A stretch of DNA of 31,205 bases, from positions 87,305-118,509 of the forward strand of contig NZ_QSPK01000001.1 in NCBI RefSeq assembly GCF_003436425.1. The letters run 5' to 3'. The stretch comes from Eubacterium sp. TM05-53. Lineage in GTDB: Bacteria; Bacillota_I; Bacilli_A; Erysipelotrichales; Erysipelotrichaceae. Of this stretch, positions 15,494 through 23,666 are shown one piece after another. Below the pieces are notes generated by a model. That model was not told the DNA's origin. It ran no database searches and saw only the letters and a program-made list of their open reading frames with translations. How positions within the stretch are numbered: the first letter of the stretch is position 1; each line of letters starts with the position of its first letter. A program made the position numbers and the translations under genes.

Positions 15494-18319
15494 TTATTTA
15501 TCTTCTTTTTCTTTTGAAGCATCGTTTCTTTCTTTTGAGGCATCGTTTCTTGCCTTTTTAGAAGCATGTGCATTTACTAATGAAACTAATGCACCAACGA
15601 TTGGTACCCAAGACCACCATACTCTATGAGTTACATCCAATGTTGATTTTGGCATCTTTTCCTTTTCAATTGTTTCAGTTTGTTCCTCAGGATGTGCCTT
15701 TGGAGTTTCATCCTCTACAACTTCTTCAGTTTCACGAGGAGCTACCTGTAATGGGGCACGTGTATCCACAACAACTCGACGATATGTAGTATCTCCACCA
15801 GTAGTCGTAGTAGTTACACTAGTTGCAAAACTGTCTGATACAGAAGTAGATTCAGAACTACTTAAAGAGTTAGATTCACTTGAACTTAAGCTATTAGACA
15901 ATGATTCAGAAACAGCAGTAGAATCTGATTCAGATGCACTAGTTGATGCTGAAGTACTTGCTGATGTAGAAGCACTTGTGCTTGCGCTTGTTGATGCACT
16001 AGTTGATACTGATGTACTTGCTGATGTAGAAGCGCTTGTTGATGCCGATGTACTAGCTGATGTTGAAGCCGATGTACTTGCACTAGTTGAAGCTGAAGTA
16101 CTTGCACTTGTAGATGCTGATGTACTTGCGCTTGTTGATGCTGAAGTACTTGCACTTGTAGATGCTGATGTACTTGCGCTTGTTGATGCTGAAGTACTTG
16201 CTGATGTTGAAGCACTTGTGCTTGCGCTTGTTGATGCTGAAGTACTTGCGCTTGTTGATGCTGATGTACTAGCTGATGTGCTTGCACTAGTTGAAGCTGA
16301 AGTACTTGCTGATGTAGAAGCACTTGTGCTTGCGCTTGTTGATGCTGAAGTACTTGCTGATGTACTAGCTGATGTGCTTGCACTAGTTGAAGCTGAAGTA
16401 CTTGCACTTGTTGAAGCCGATGTACTTGCACTTGTAGATGCTGATGTACTAGCTGATGTGCTTGCACTAGTTGAAGCTGAAGTACTTGCACTTGTAGATG
16501 CTGATGTACTAGCTGATGTTGAAGCCGATGTACTTGCACTAGTTGATGCTGAAGTACTTGCTGATGTAGAAGCGCTTGTTGATGCCGATGTACTTGCTGA
16601 TGTACTTGCACTTGTTGATGCCGATGTACTTGCTGATGTACTAGCATTTGTTGAAGCCGATGTACTTGCTGATCGACTGTTTTTAAATAATTCAGATAAA
16701 CTAATTGAGTTACTTGCACTTAACGAAAGTGAACCACTTTGACATCGACTTAAAGCTTGTGATTGCAATCTCTCAAATTTTTGATAATCAGTAAGCTTGG
16801 CATCAAATGCATTTGTTGAAAAGAACTTCTGTCCTTTTGTTCCTTTCATATACGCTGGATTTTTATCGTTTGTAATGCTAGCAAATACAGGTTTATCAAC
16901 TAAAATTTTTTCACCATTTTTTGTAGTAGCAATTGCTATTCCATTCTTTTTTTGCGTAAACTCTTTTTCAAATCTATTACCGTCTTTGAAATAAACAACT
17001 TTATATTTGTCATTACCTAAATACGTATAACTTTCAACATAGTTATTTTGGCTCTTATCACTTGTATATTTTTCATTATCAATATAGAAAGTCGTTTCTC
17101 TATGAACTTTTTCGTCTACTAGAGAAAAATCATCGTAAAAATAAAATTGTGAATTTTCATTTTCATATATTGGTGATTTTTTCAAAACCATTATAGAAAT
17201 CGTATTGTTATATTTTTGCCAATTATCAGGTTGATCTATACGATTATCTTCAGCATCAGTTATAACATAGTCAAAATATGCAGACTGATTTTTACCATTT
17301 GCCGTATAGTCTACTTTAACAAAGTTATTATCACCTTCATTTTTTACCCAAGATGTATTTTCATCAATTTCAGGTTCATCATTTTCTATTTGATATAAGT
17401 AATATTTTGCATATAACTCAACTAAAACATCTACAGCCTTATAGAATTGATTTTTATTATAATCAAGTATATCCAGATTATTATTTTTCCAAGTTGAATA
17501 TGCTTTATCAACTTTTATCTTCTGATCTTCAATTTGTGTAAAAATCATTTGTAAATATGTATTTTCAGCTTTTACAGAATTGATTTTACTTTCATAATCT
17601 TCGCTAATTGAATTATATTTCTCATTATATTCATTCATTGCATTAGATAATGAATCTCTATAAGAATCTGATTCAGAACCAGACAACGGATTACCATTTG
17701 AATCATATTGATTTGCATTAGATAAAGATAAGGAATTAGACACTGCAACATTTAAAGATTCTTGTTTAGTAGCCTCGCTATACATCGCTGATGTAGATGC
17801 ACTTATAGATGCACTTAATTGTTCAGATGTTTGCTCAGTTAAATCATTTTCTTCAGTTGAAGGATCAATATTTTCATTTTGATTCTCATTAGTAGTTTCT
17901 TCATCCTGCAAAACTTCAACATCATCACTAGTTCCTTCTTGTTCTTCTTGTATAGTGTTGTTTTCTTGAACATTTGTAGAATCATTACTAATAACTTCTC
18001 CTTTAGGAGATTCTTCTTTAGTATCTGTAACCATACTAACCATTGGTTCAGAAGCACTCCTAAACACTGTGTTCTTAACACTAGTTACACTTTGGTTTGA
18101 TGTACTATTTAATAAAGATTCTGTTGTAGATTCAGAAACTGATTCTGATACAACGTTTTCTGATTGTTGAGTAGAAGTAGTTTCACTACCAATTTCAGCA
18201 GCATAAACAGCATTGTTACCCGCAAAAATAGTTCCGCCACCTACAACAGCCCCAGCAGCAGCTACACCCTTTAAAAGATTGTTCGATTTTTTTCTTCTAA
18301 CATTTTTCTTTTTCGACAT
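15494..18319 (-). CDS. Serine-rich-repeat adhesin (accessory Sec substrate)
   Basis: This 941-residue surface protein is the substrate of the locus. It has a basic N-terminus ([12 protein letters not shown]), a Gly/Ala-rich hydrophobic core (residues 17-33) and a likely cleavage after VYA (near 40). Glycines in the core favour SecA2/SecY2 routing. Next come a short Ser/Thr-rich region (about 42-200), a non-repeat region (about 200-530) that should form the ligand-binding part, the main repeat region of about 60 SAST units (about 550-795), and a Ser-rich transition. The C-terminus has MPKST (889-893) in place of LPxTG, a hydrophobic stretch (900-917) and a 24-residue charged tail. The ATG at 18319 is preferred over the GTG at 18325 because AAGGA lies ten bases upstream. 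Repeats are the expected GlcNAc acceptors. Confidence 0.92.
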   Translation of the reverse strand: MSKKKNVRRKKSNNLLKGVAAAGAVVGGGTIFAGNNAVYAAEIGSETTSTQQSENVVSESVSESTTESLLNSTSNQSVTSVKNTVFRSASEPMVSMVTDTKEESPKGEVISNDSTNVQENNTIQEEQEGTSDDVEVLQDEETTNENQNENIDPSTEENDLTEQTSEQLSASISASTSAMYSEATKQESLNVAVSNSLSLSNANQYDSNGNPLSGSESDSYRDSLSNAMNEYNEKYNSISEDYESKINSVKAENTYLQMIFTQIEDQKIKVDKAYSTWKNNNLDILDYNKNQFYKAVDVLVELYAKYYLYQIENDEPEIDENTSWVKNEGDNNFVKVDYTANGKNQSAYFDYVITDAEDNRIDQPDNWQKYNNTISIMVLKKSPIYENENSQFYFYDDFSLVDEKVHRETTFYIDNEKYTSDKSQNNYVESYTYLGNDKYKVVYFKDGNRFEKEFTQKKNGIAIATTKNGEKILVDKPVFASITNDKNPAYMKGTKGQKFFSTNAFDAKLTDYQKFERLQSQALSRCQSGSLSLSASNSISLSELFKNSRSASTSASTNASTSASTSASTSASTSASTSASTSASTSASTSASTSASTSASTSASTSASTSASTSASTSASTSASTSASTSASTSASTSASTSASTSASTSASTSASTSASTSASTSASTSASTSASTSASTSASTSASTSASTSASTSASTSASTSASTSASTSASTSASTSASTSASTSASTSASTSASTSASTSASTSASTSASTSASTSASTSASTSVSTSASTSASTSASTSASTSASTSASESDSTAVSESLSNSLSSSESNSLSSSESTSVSDSFATSVTTTTTGGDTTYRRVVVDTRAPLQVAPRETEEVVEDETPKAHPEEQTETIEKEKMPKSTLDVTHRVWWSWVPIVGALVSLVNAHASKKARNDASKERNDASKEKEDK
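15935..16673 (-). repeat. 12-bp tandem array encoding SAST repeats
   Basis: About 61 near-identical 12-bp units code for Ser-Ala-Ser-Thr. Only rare substitutions are seen (one N, one V, one R near the edges), while third codon positions vary between units. The variation is almost all synonymous. The array is long enough to vary in copy number by slippage or recombination. Confidence 0.93.
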
Positions 18320-18375
18320 ATACACTCATTCCTTCCCTTAAACTTTTTAATTTATACGAAGCCCTTCAAATTAAA

Positions 18376-18453
18376 AACAAAAAAATCAAGTAGAGTACAT
18401 AAAAAGAATACACTCTTCCCTTACTAGGTTTAATAGTAAACGGAAAGCTTGAT
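18376..18453 (-). promoter_or_regulatory. Three-way-junction RNA with U-tract ahead of the adhesin gene
   Basis: On the minus strand ATCAAG (18453-18448) pairs with CTTGAT (18390-18385). Between them lie two arms. One is 18447-18415: CTTTCC with GGGAAG, then TTACTA with TAGTAA and a seven-base loop. The other is 18416-18392: AGAGT with ACTCT, extended by wobble pairs. A run of seven T follows directly (18385-18379). This is either a complex terminator after the upstream transferase gene or a structured leader/attenuator of the adhesin. The adhesin start is about 60 bases further on. No known riboswitch class was recognised. Confidence 0.5.
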
Positions 18454-18592
18454 TTATTCAAGTAAAATAATTGATTTCTAACCACTTTTTAATCAAAAAT
18501 ATACATTTGTTACCTTTTAAACAAGAACAAAGAATTGATAATTAAATTTCTATAACCAATTAAATAACCAAAATTATATTATAGTTAACTTT

Positions 18593-19594
18593 TTACTCTA
18601 AAACCATAATCGCATCAACGAATAATTTCTTAGTGAAATAGCCATTGTTGATTAAATATTGTACTTGTTTTAAATTAGAAACCATTCGATTATACTCTTC
18701 TTCAGAACAACTCTGAACAACTTGACTAACTTCTTCTAAACTCGATACCACAAATCCTATACCTTTTTCTTTAATGAAATCTGCATTGGATAAGTAATTT
18801 GGAATTATAACCGGTATACCCGCAGACAAATAAGATGACAGCTTATAAGAACAGTTTAATTTGTAATAATCCTTCTCTTCTTCAGGATCCTCTGAATTCC
18901 CCCAAACCAATCCAAAACCACCTTTAGAAAGTTTTAACAACAATTCAGTTTTATTCAACCATCCCCCAAAATGAACTTTACTATAATCATAATTCTCCAT
19001 TTTATTTCCGAACACGTACAATTCAGTGTTGTAATGCCAATATTGAATAAAAGGAAAACGGGATACATCGCCTATAAAATATATTTTTTTTTGGAAAGAA
19101 GGACTATATAGTGATTGATCAACACTAAAATCCCACATATGTTGTACTATATACTTTTTCACTGTTAACCCTTCTTCTACTAAACGTTGATACATTTTTT
19201 CAGATGGCACGATAATCACTTCAGCTTTGTTGTATATGGATAAAAATTTAGACATCAAATAATAATTACTTTCAAATTGTAATGGTGGTACATCTTGTAT
19301 AAACATTACAATTCGGCACCCATACGCCTTTAATTTATCTACGAAAGCACTATCCCATTCGTAACCATTCCATGTTGGTGATTGAAAAAAAACAACATCG
19401 CCTGGCGATACACGCGCAATAATTCCATCAAGCCTAGAACTCAATTCATTATATGGTTCCGTATAAGAATCATATATATATACTCCTAGTTCATTAAACC
19501 CTAAACTCCTGGCTATATTTCTCACTTCGTGTTGAGATAATAAAACTACACTGGTAGGCGAAAAACCATATATATTTGTTACATGAATATTCAT
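18593..19594 (-). CDS. gtf3: Gtf3/Nss-like glucosyltransferase
   Basis: This 333-residue protein closely follows the pattern of streptococcal Gtf3/Nss, which adds glucose to the O-linked GlcNAc on the adhesin. Visible signatures are MNIHVTNIYGFSP at the N-terminus, RLDGIIARVSPGDVVFFQSP with TWNG, FIQDVPPLQFESNYYLM, VIIVPSEKM, KIYFIGDVSRFPF, LSKGGFGLVWG and a sugar-nucleotide region with SYKLSSYLSAGIPVIIP and NGYFTKKLFVDA. The length is normal. AAAGGA precedes the ATG. It lies directly upstream of the adhesin, next to a second GtfA-like gene, consistent with acting as the second enzyme of the glycan pathway. Confidence 0.87.
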   Translation of the reverse strand: MNIHVTNIYGFSPTSVVLLSQHEVRNIARSLGFNELGVYIYDSYTEPYNELSSRLDGIIARVSPGDVVFFQSPTWNGYEWDSAFVDKLKAYGCRIVMFIQDVPPLQFESNYYLMSKFLSIYNKAEVIIVPSEKMYQRLVEEGLTVKKYIVQHMWDFSVDQSLYSPSFQKKIYFIGDVSRFPFIQYWHYNTELYVFGNKMENYDYSKVHFGGWLNKTELLLKLSKGGFGLVWGNSEDPEEEKDYYKLNCSYKLSSYLSAGIPVIIPNYLSNADFIKEKGIGFVVSSLEEVSQVVQSCSEEEYNRMVSNLKQVQYLINNGYFTKKLFVDAIMVLE

Positions 19595-19670
19595 ATTATT
19601 TCCTTTCCAAAAATTTCAATCAAGTATAAATATTATTTTAACAAAGATAATTAAGCAAAAAACTTAAGAT

Positions 19671-21194
19671 TTACGTTTCATTTAATGTTTTCTCCCATTT
19701 GTACGCAACTTTATCTAATAAAAAATTATTTGCTAATACATATGAATTTTTACTAAATTCATTTAATATTTCTTTATCATTTACTATTTTTAATATTCTT
19801 TCAGACACCGATTCTACCAACTCAATTTCACTCTCCTCACTCTGATTATAACTATAATCAACCAGATAACCATTATATCCTTCTTTTATAAAAGTAGCAT
19901 TTCCATAAGGCACGTCCAGTCCAATTAGTGCACATCCAGATGCAGCCGCTTCTAAAAGTGTTAAGCCAAAGGTTTCAAACATTGACATTGAAATATATAA
20001 ATCATAATTTTTGTATACATTTTCCAACGATTGATACCCCATAAATCTTATATAACTTTCTGCATTATTATCTTTTACAATTTTTCTTAACTCACATTTT
20101 ATATCTTCATCACCATCACCATATATATCTAAAGATATATCGTTTTGCGTATTATGAGCTTTTATTACAGATTTTATTATTAAATCAACTCTTTTTTCAT
20201 TCACTAATCTAGATGCTGTAATAATCGAATTTATTTTTCTATCATTATTAACACATAAATTTTTGATAGCACCAACTGGTATCACTTTAATTTTTGGAAT
20301 ATCATATTCGAAATCATTAAACACCTTCACTAAATCTGTTTTTTGACTTTCTGTTGATACCACAAATAAATCAATGTATTTTGCATACTTGAACCAATAA
20401 TAATATTCATAACTTAAATACAATGCATATTGACATTGGTATGGTTCAAAATAATGTCCTGAATGAATTACACAAATTTTTTTGCAAGCTAATCTTTTTT
20501 CAAAAATTACATCATTAAATTTTAAATCATATGCTCGATCCAAAAGTAAAACATCTTTATCATTCAAGTCTAATGAATCAAAAAATAAATCTAATAAATC
20601 ATATTGGTTTAACATTTTACCATTACAAAGATAATAATTATCACCAATTTGTTCAAAACAAATTTCACCATCTTCATTATAAAATGTCCTTTTCACAGTT
20701 TTTGCATAAAGACTACCATCTTCATTTTCTGCTGTCACAAAAAAATCTGAGTAAATTATTCCACCTGAATAAAAATCTTTTTTGATCAAACAATTCTCTT
20801 TGAAATAAATAATTTCATAAAAATAACGCTGATTATTAGGTAATGTGTGAATTTCACATTCCAAATTGCCATCCTTACAAAATTGTATATTATTTTCTAA
20901 ACGTACAATATTGGATATATTCATACTTGTTTTAATCACTTGTATCATAGATTCTGTTTCGTCAACGAATTCAAAATGATCTCTTTTCGTTAACTTTAAA
21001 TGAGGAGTAAGCATTTTTGTAACTGGGATACCAGTATTTTTATATAGCATGATATCTCTCATTTCTGGAAATTCAGTAAAAACATATTTACTATCTAATC
21101 CAATCTGATCAAACATTTTTTCTCGGTAACCTTGAGCATTATCTATACCATTTGGACTAAATCCAACTAATAAATTAAATACATATACCGACAT
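19671..21194 (-). CDS. Second GtfA-like glycosyltransferase
   Basis: The 507-residue product has the GtfA arrangement: N-terminus MSVYVFNLLVGFSPNGIDNA with YREKMFDQIGLDSKYVFTE, an inserted beta domain (about residues 75-195), TASRLVNEKRVDLI, and the E-x7-E motif E407...E415 in MFETFGLTLLEA. It is a diverged paralogue of the GtfA at 6909-8390 and sits next to GtfB-like pieces (21198-23005), as if a second GtfA/GtfB set had been formed. It could add a different sugar or a different linkage, or glycosylate another part of the adhesin. Its DNA is visibly more AT-rich than the sec genes (15-30% GC in sampled lines against about 35% in alaS), which hints at a separate origin. The substrate is unknown. 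Confidence 0.8.
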   Translation of the reverse strand: MSVYVFNLLVGFSPNGIDNAQGYREKMFDQIGLDSKYVFTEFPEMRDIMLYKNTGIPVTKMLTPHLKLTKRDHFEFVDETESMIQVIKTSMNISNIVRLENNIQFCKDGNLECEIHTLPNNQRYFYEIIYFKENCLIKKDFYSGGIIYSDFFVTAENEDGSLYAKTVKRTFYNEDGEICFEQIGDNYYLCNGKMLNQYDLLDLFFDSLDLNDKDVLLLDRAYDLKFNDVIFEKRLACKKICVIHSGHYFEPYQCQYALYLSYEYYYWFKYAKYIDLFVVSTESQKTDLVKVFNDFEYDIPKIKVIPVGAIKNLCVNNDRKINSIITASRLVNEKRVDLIIKSVIKAHNTQNDISLDIYGDGDEDIKCELRKIVKDNNAESYIRFMGYQSLENVYKNYDLYISMSMFETFGLTLLEAAASGCALIGLDVPYGNATFIKEGYNGYLVDYSYNQSEESEIELVESVSERILKIVNDKEILNEFSKNSYVLANNFLLDKVAYKWEKTLNET

Positions 21195-21197
21195 AAT

Positions 21198-21740
21198 TTA
21201 CCCTTCTTTAAAGCTTTCTACATATTGAACAAATTCTTTATAAGTATAAAACATCTTTGCTTTATTCAATTCATTAACAAAAAACACTTCATTTCTATGA
21301 TGTATAGATAAAATCTCTTTTTTATCATCATTATAAAATGACGTTAATAATAAACCTATAGTTTGATCATAATACTCTGTAAAAAACTTTAATCCATATA
21401 AATCATAATAGTCTGTTTTATAATTAAACCCATTATTTAACCATTCCACTTTATGAACATTTCTTTTTGTTACTGGTTCTTTAAAGAATATACTTGCCTT
21501 TTTCTCACCATGGTACATAATTTTCCCGTTATCCCATTCTGGATAAACACACCAAAATTCAGGAATATCTAAATTGTTATAAAATAAATCTGAATATTCA
21601 TGTTGATATTTATTATAGTGATTAATTAGTATTCTATACGGAGATAAAACAGTCTTCTGCCCATCCTCATGACCAAAAATGTATTCATTATCTGGTAAAT
21701 CATCAAACTCATCTTTATAACATTCTTCTAACAATCTCAT
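21198..21740 (-). CDS. Stand-alone GtfB N-terminal-like protein
   Basis: This 180-residue protein aligns by eye to the N-terminal half of GtfB: SPYRILINHYNKYQHEYSDL and FYNNLDIPEFW, then ASIFFKEPVTKRNVHKVEWL, YYDLYGLKFFTEYYDQ and FYNDDKKEI. These match blocks in this locus's GtfB (FFASPLHKRLVKIVDWYDD, YNKYGFLYARTIF, SRSYYDVSG). The Rossmann-like C-terminal half is absent, while a C-terminal GtfB-like domain is present on the neighbouring GT8 protein. It has its own ATG with an AGGAG site and overlaps nothing. It probably acts as the acceptor-binding partner of the adjacent GtfA-like enzyme, whose start is four bases downstream. Confidence 0.65.
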   Translation of the reverse strand: MRLLEECYKDEFDDLPDNEYIFGHEDGQKTVLSPYRILINHYNKYQHEYSDLFYNNLDIPEFWCVYPEWDNGKIMYHGEKKASIFFKEPVTKRNVHKVEWLNNGFNYKTDYYDLYGLKFFTEYYDQTIGLLLTSFYNDDKKEILSIHHRNEVFFVNELNKAKMFYTYKEFVQYVESFKEG

Positions 21741-21757
21741 TACCTTTCACTCCTATT

Positions 21758-21787
21758 AAAAGCGGACATAGAATCATCCGCCATTTT
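21758..21787 (-). terminator. Hairpin at a gene junction, weak terminator
   Basis: GCGGA (21762-21766) pairs with TCCGC (21777-21781) around a ten-base loop, flanked by AAAA and TTTT runs that can extend the pairing across a two-base bulge. It lies between the GT8 fusion gene and the GtfB-half gene. Confidence 0.45.
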
Positions 21788-21805
21788 CAGCTTATACACT
21801 TATAA

Positions 21806-23005
21806 TTATACATTTTGTAGATATTCATTTATGTCTTTTATCATATTTTCTACATCATTATCTTTATAAATGTAATTCAATCCCGAGACGTCATGATTTG
21901 TACTTTCAAATGAATAAATCGGCTTGCCAATCTTATGAACTCTATTGATAATATAATCAACTTCCCCTTCATAATTCACATCCAAATAAATATCCATCGT
22001 ATTTAATACCTCAGTCTCTTTAAAAAGATTAAATTCTGGGTATAATGAAACATTCATGTACTTTTCTAAAGAGACAACTCGAGGACCAAATAAAGTATGT
22101 GCTAATATATGAAAGTTAACATTAGGCAAATTTTCAATCAATGCTTCAATTTCATGTAAATCCTGTGTGTTCGTATAAGTAACCGCATTGTATTTTGGCA
22201 CATCAATTAAATTATTAAAATTATCATATACCCTTGTCTCACCCAATATGATTTTATCCCACGATATACCATAATAGAACCACCAAATATCTTTAAAACG
22301 AGTCCTGTTATAAATCAACCAAGGCTTATATACATAACTATAATGAATAACTTTTGGCATTCCATCAAACAATGTATACCAACTATCATTTCCAAGTTTA
22401 AACTCCTGACTATCCGAACCCACCTGTAAATTATATGTTAATGATAATCTACACCATCTATCCTTAAACAACATATTTAAGATACCTTGATCCGCATAAA
22501 CTTGATCATGATATTGAACAGTTAAATCCATTAATTGATTTAATATACGATTCTCTTTCCAATACGCATTATCAATCAATAATAAACCTGCATTAAAACC
22601 TGAATCTGTTGTTGGTAAATCCACCACAGCTGCCACTGGACATCCATTTAAATCCATATTAAACAATTCTTCCAGTGAATCTGTCACAATCATGTCACAA
22701 TCTAAATAAAGGACTCTATCTTCTTCAACATATTCAGGAATTAAATATCTAAAATAAGTTTGGTATTTAATATGTGTCGATGGACAATTAAACTTCTTAA
22801 AACTATCGCCCGAAACCTTAATATTTAATATTTCCGAATTAAAATAAGACAACTTCTTTGTCATCAATCGAAACCACTCAATTGGTAGATCCTCATTTAA
22901 GATATAAAACTTAATATTCTTATTATGCGCACAAATAGATTTAATTGTTGTTTCCAACTTATCCATATAACTATTATCACACGCTAAAACAATGGCATTT
23001 TTCAT
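21806..23005 (-). CDS. GT8 glycosyltransferase fused to a GtfB-like C-terminal domain
   Basis: The 399-residue protein has two parts. Residues 1 to about 245 are a GT8 (GT-A fold) transferase: VLYLDCDMIV with the D102-x-D104 metal site, GFNAGLLLID, DQGILNMLF and a HYSYVYKPW variant of the H-x-x-G-x-x-K-P-W motif (H221). Residues about 260-399 resemble the C-terminal domain of GtfB: LPNVNFHILAHT, RVVSLEKYMNVSLYP and DIYLDVNYEGEVDYI parallel LPNMKFHVCALT, LISFEKYDNVRLYP and DYFLDVNYENEI. Retaining GT8 enzymes such as Gly extend glycans in accessory Sec loci. The GtfB-like tail may dock it onto the glycosylated adhesin. The sugar donor is unknown. Confidence 0.82.
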   Translation of the reverse strand: MKNAIVLACDNSYMDKLETTIKSICAHNKNIKFYILNEDLPIEWFRLMTKKLSYFNSEILNIKVSGDSFKKFNCPSTHIKYQTYFRYLIPEYVEEDRVLYLDCDMIVTDSLEELFNMDLNGCPVAAVVDLPTTDSGFNAGLLLIDNAYWKENRILNQLMDLTVQYHDQVYADQGILNMLFKDRWCRLSLTYNLQVGSDSQEFKLGNDSWYTLFDGMPKVIHYSYVYKPWLIYNRTRFKDIWWFYYGISWDKIILGETRVYDNFNNLIDVPKYNAVTYTNTQDLHEIEALIENLPNVNFHILAHTLFGPRVVSLEKYMNVSLYPEFNLFKETEVLNTMDIYLDVNYEGEVDYIINRVHKIGKPIYSFESTNHDVSGLNYIYKDNDVENMIKDINEYLQNV

Positions 23006-23023
23006 TACCCTTTACCCCTCTAT

Positions 23024-23055
23024 AAAAATGGACATGTCCACAACACATCCATTTT
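23024..23055 (-). terminator. Hairpin terminator directly after the NusG-paralogue gene
   Basis: AAAATGGA (23025-23032) and TCCATTTT (23048-23055) form an 8-bp stem with a 15-base loop. The loop and stem base also contain the alternative palindrome GGACATGTCC. On the minus strand TTTTTAT follows. It lies in the 56-base gap between the antiterminator gene and the rest of the operon, so it could separate the regulator from its targets unless read through. Confidence 0.6.
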
Positions 23056-23061
23056 ATCACA

Positions 23062-23562
23062 CTATTCAATTAAGGTGACTCCCACTTTCCATATCTGATT
23101 CAAGAAATTCAAATTCAATGTAGCCAAACGATTATGCTTATCATACTTAATAATATAATCATCCATATTTACTAACGGACCTCTTGTCACATGAATCTTA
23201 TTGTTTAGTAATACACCATAAGACATACGAAGAATCTTCTTGTCATCCATCAACATCGTAAGAATACGAATCTCTTCATCTGTTAATGCAGAAATATCCT
23301 CTTTATATTTTAATTCGTGAATAAAAACACTCTCCAAAGGAAACTTTCTAAAAATACGATCCACTTCTACCTGTGACAATTTACTCACCACAAATACATA
23401 GCCACCGAATAAAGTTCGCAATTGAATCTGTTTAGAAACCCTATGATAAAACTCCATCTTAGGACTAAACGCAAAAATACCCTCGTTTTCATTCAAGTAT
23501 TTACATACTTCCTCTTCCTTCGAACGAATGGTTAATAATACATACCAATGCTCATTATTCAT
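23062..23562 (-). CDS. NusG paralogue, LoaP/UpxY-like transcription antiterminator
   Basis: The 166-residue product has a NusG N-terminal (NGN) domain (WYVLLTIRSKEEEVCKYLNE, then FGGYVFVVSKLSQVEVDRIF, about residues 6-75) and a C-terminal KOW-like domain (GPLVNMDDYIIKYDKHNRLA to VGVTLIE, about 125-166). Housekeeping NusG is not found beside glycosylation genes. Specialised paralogues such as LoaP in Bacillota and UpxY in Bacteroides lead polysaccharide and antibiotic operons and let RNA polymerase pass terminators. This gene stands first in an 18-kb operon with hairpins between its genes, so it probably promotes processive transcription of the locus. The start ATG at 23562 has GAAAGG about nine bases upstream. 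Confidence 0.82.
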   Translation of the reverse strand: MNNEHWYVLLTIRSKEEEVCKYLNENEGIFAFSPKMEFYHRVSKQIQLRTLFGGYVFVVSKLSQVEVDRIFRKFPLESVFIHELKYKEDISALTDEEIRILTMLMDDKKILRMSYGVLLNNKIHVTRGPLVNMDDYIIKYDKHNRLATLNLNFLNQIWKVGVTLIE

Positions 23563-23590
23563 ATTTAAAACCCTTTCAATACATATGAAA

Positions 23591-23619
23591 ATTATAAAAT
23601 GTATGTTAAGTTATGTCAA
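23591..23619 (-). promoter_or_regulatory. Consensus promoter of the adhesin-glycosylation operon
   Basis: On the minus strand TTGACA, a 17-base spacer and TATAAT match the sigma-A consensus exactly. The predicted start near 23584 gives a leader of about 20 bases before the antiterminator ATG, too short for a leader-borne control element. Confidence 0.88.
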
Positions 23620-23635
23620 TTTTATGACAAACAAA

Positions 23636-23658
23636 AGGATATGCACAAGGCATATCCT
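23636..23658 (-). terminator. alaS terminator
   Basis: AGGATATGC (23636-23644) and GCATATCCT (23650-23658) form a 9-bp stem with a five-base loop, followed on the minus strand by TTTGTTTGT. It separates alaS from the operon promoter a few bases downstream. Confidence 0.8.
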
Positions 23659-23666
23659 AATTACTC

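Noticed and set aside
15886..16742. Long open frames on both strands across the SAST array (277 and 254 codons)
   Set aside because: They are low-complexity by-products of the 12-bp repeat in other frames. They have no ribosome sites and no independent sequence features.
18376..18453. Known riboswitch such as a purine or T-box element
   Set aside because: The three-way shape is reminiscent, but the conserved junction and loop bases of those classes are not seen.
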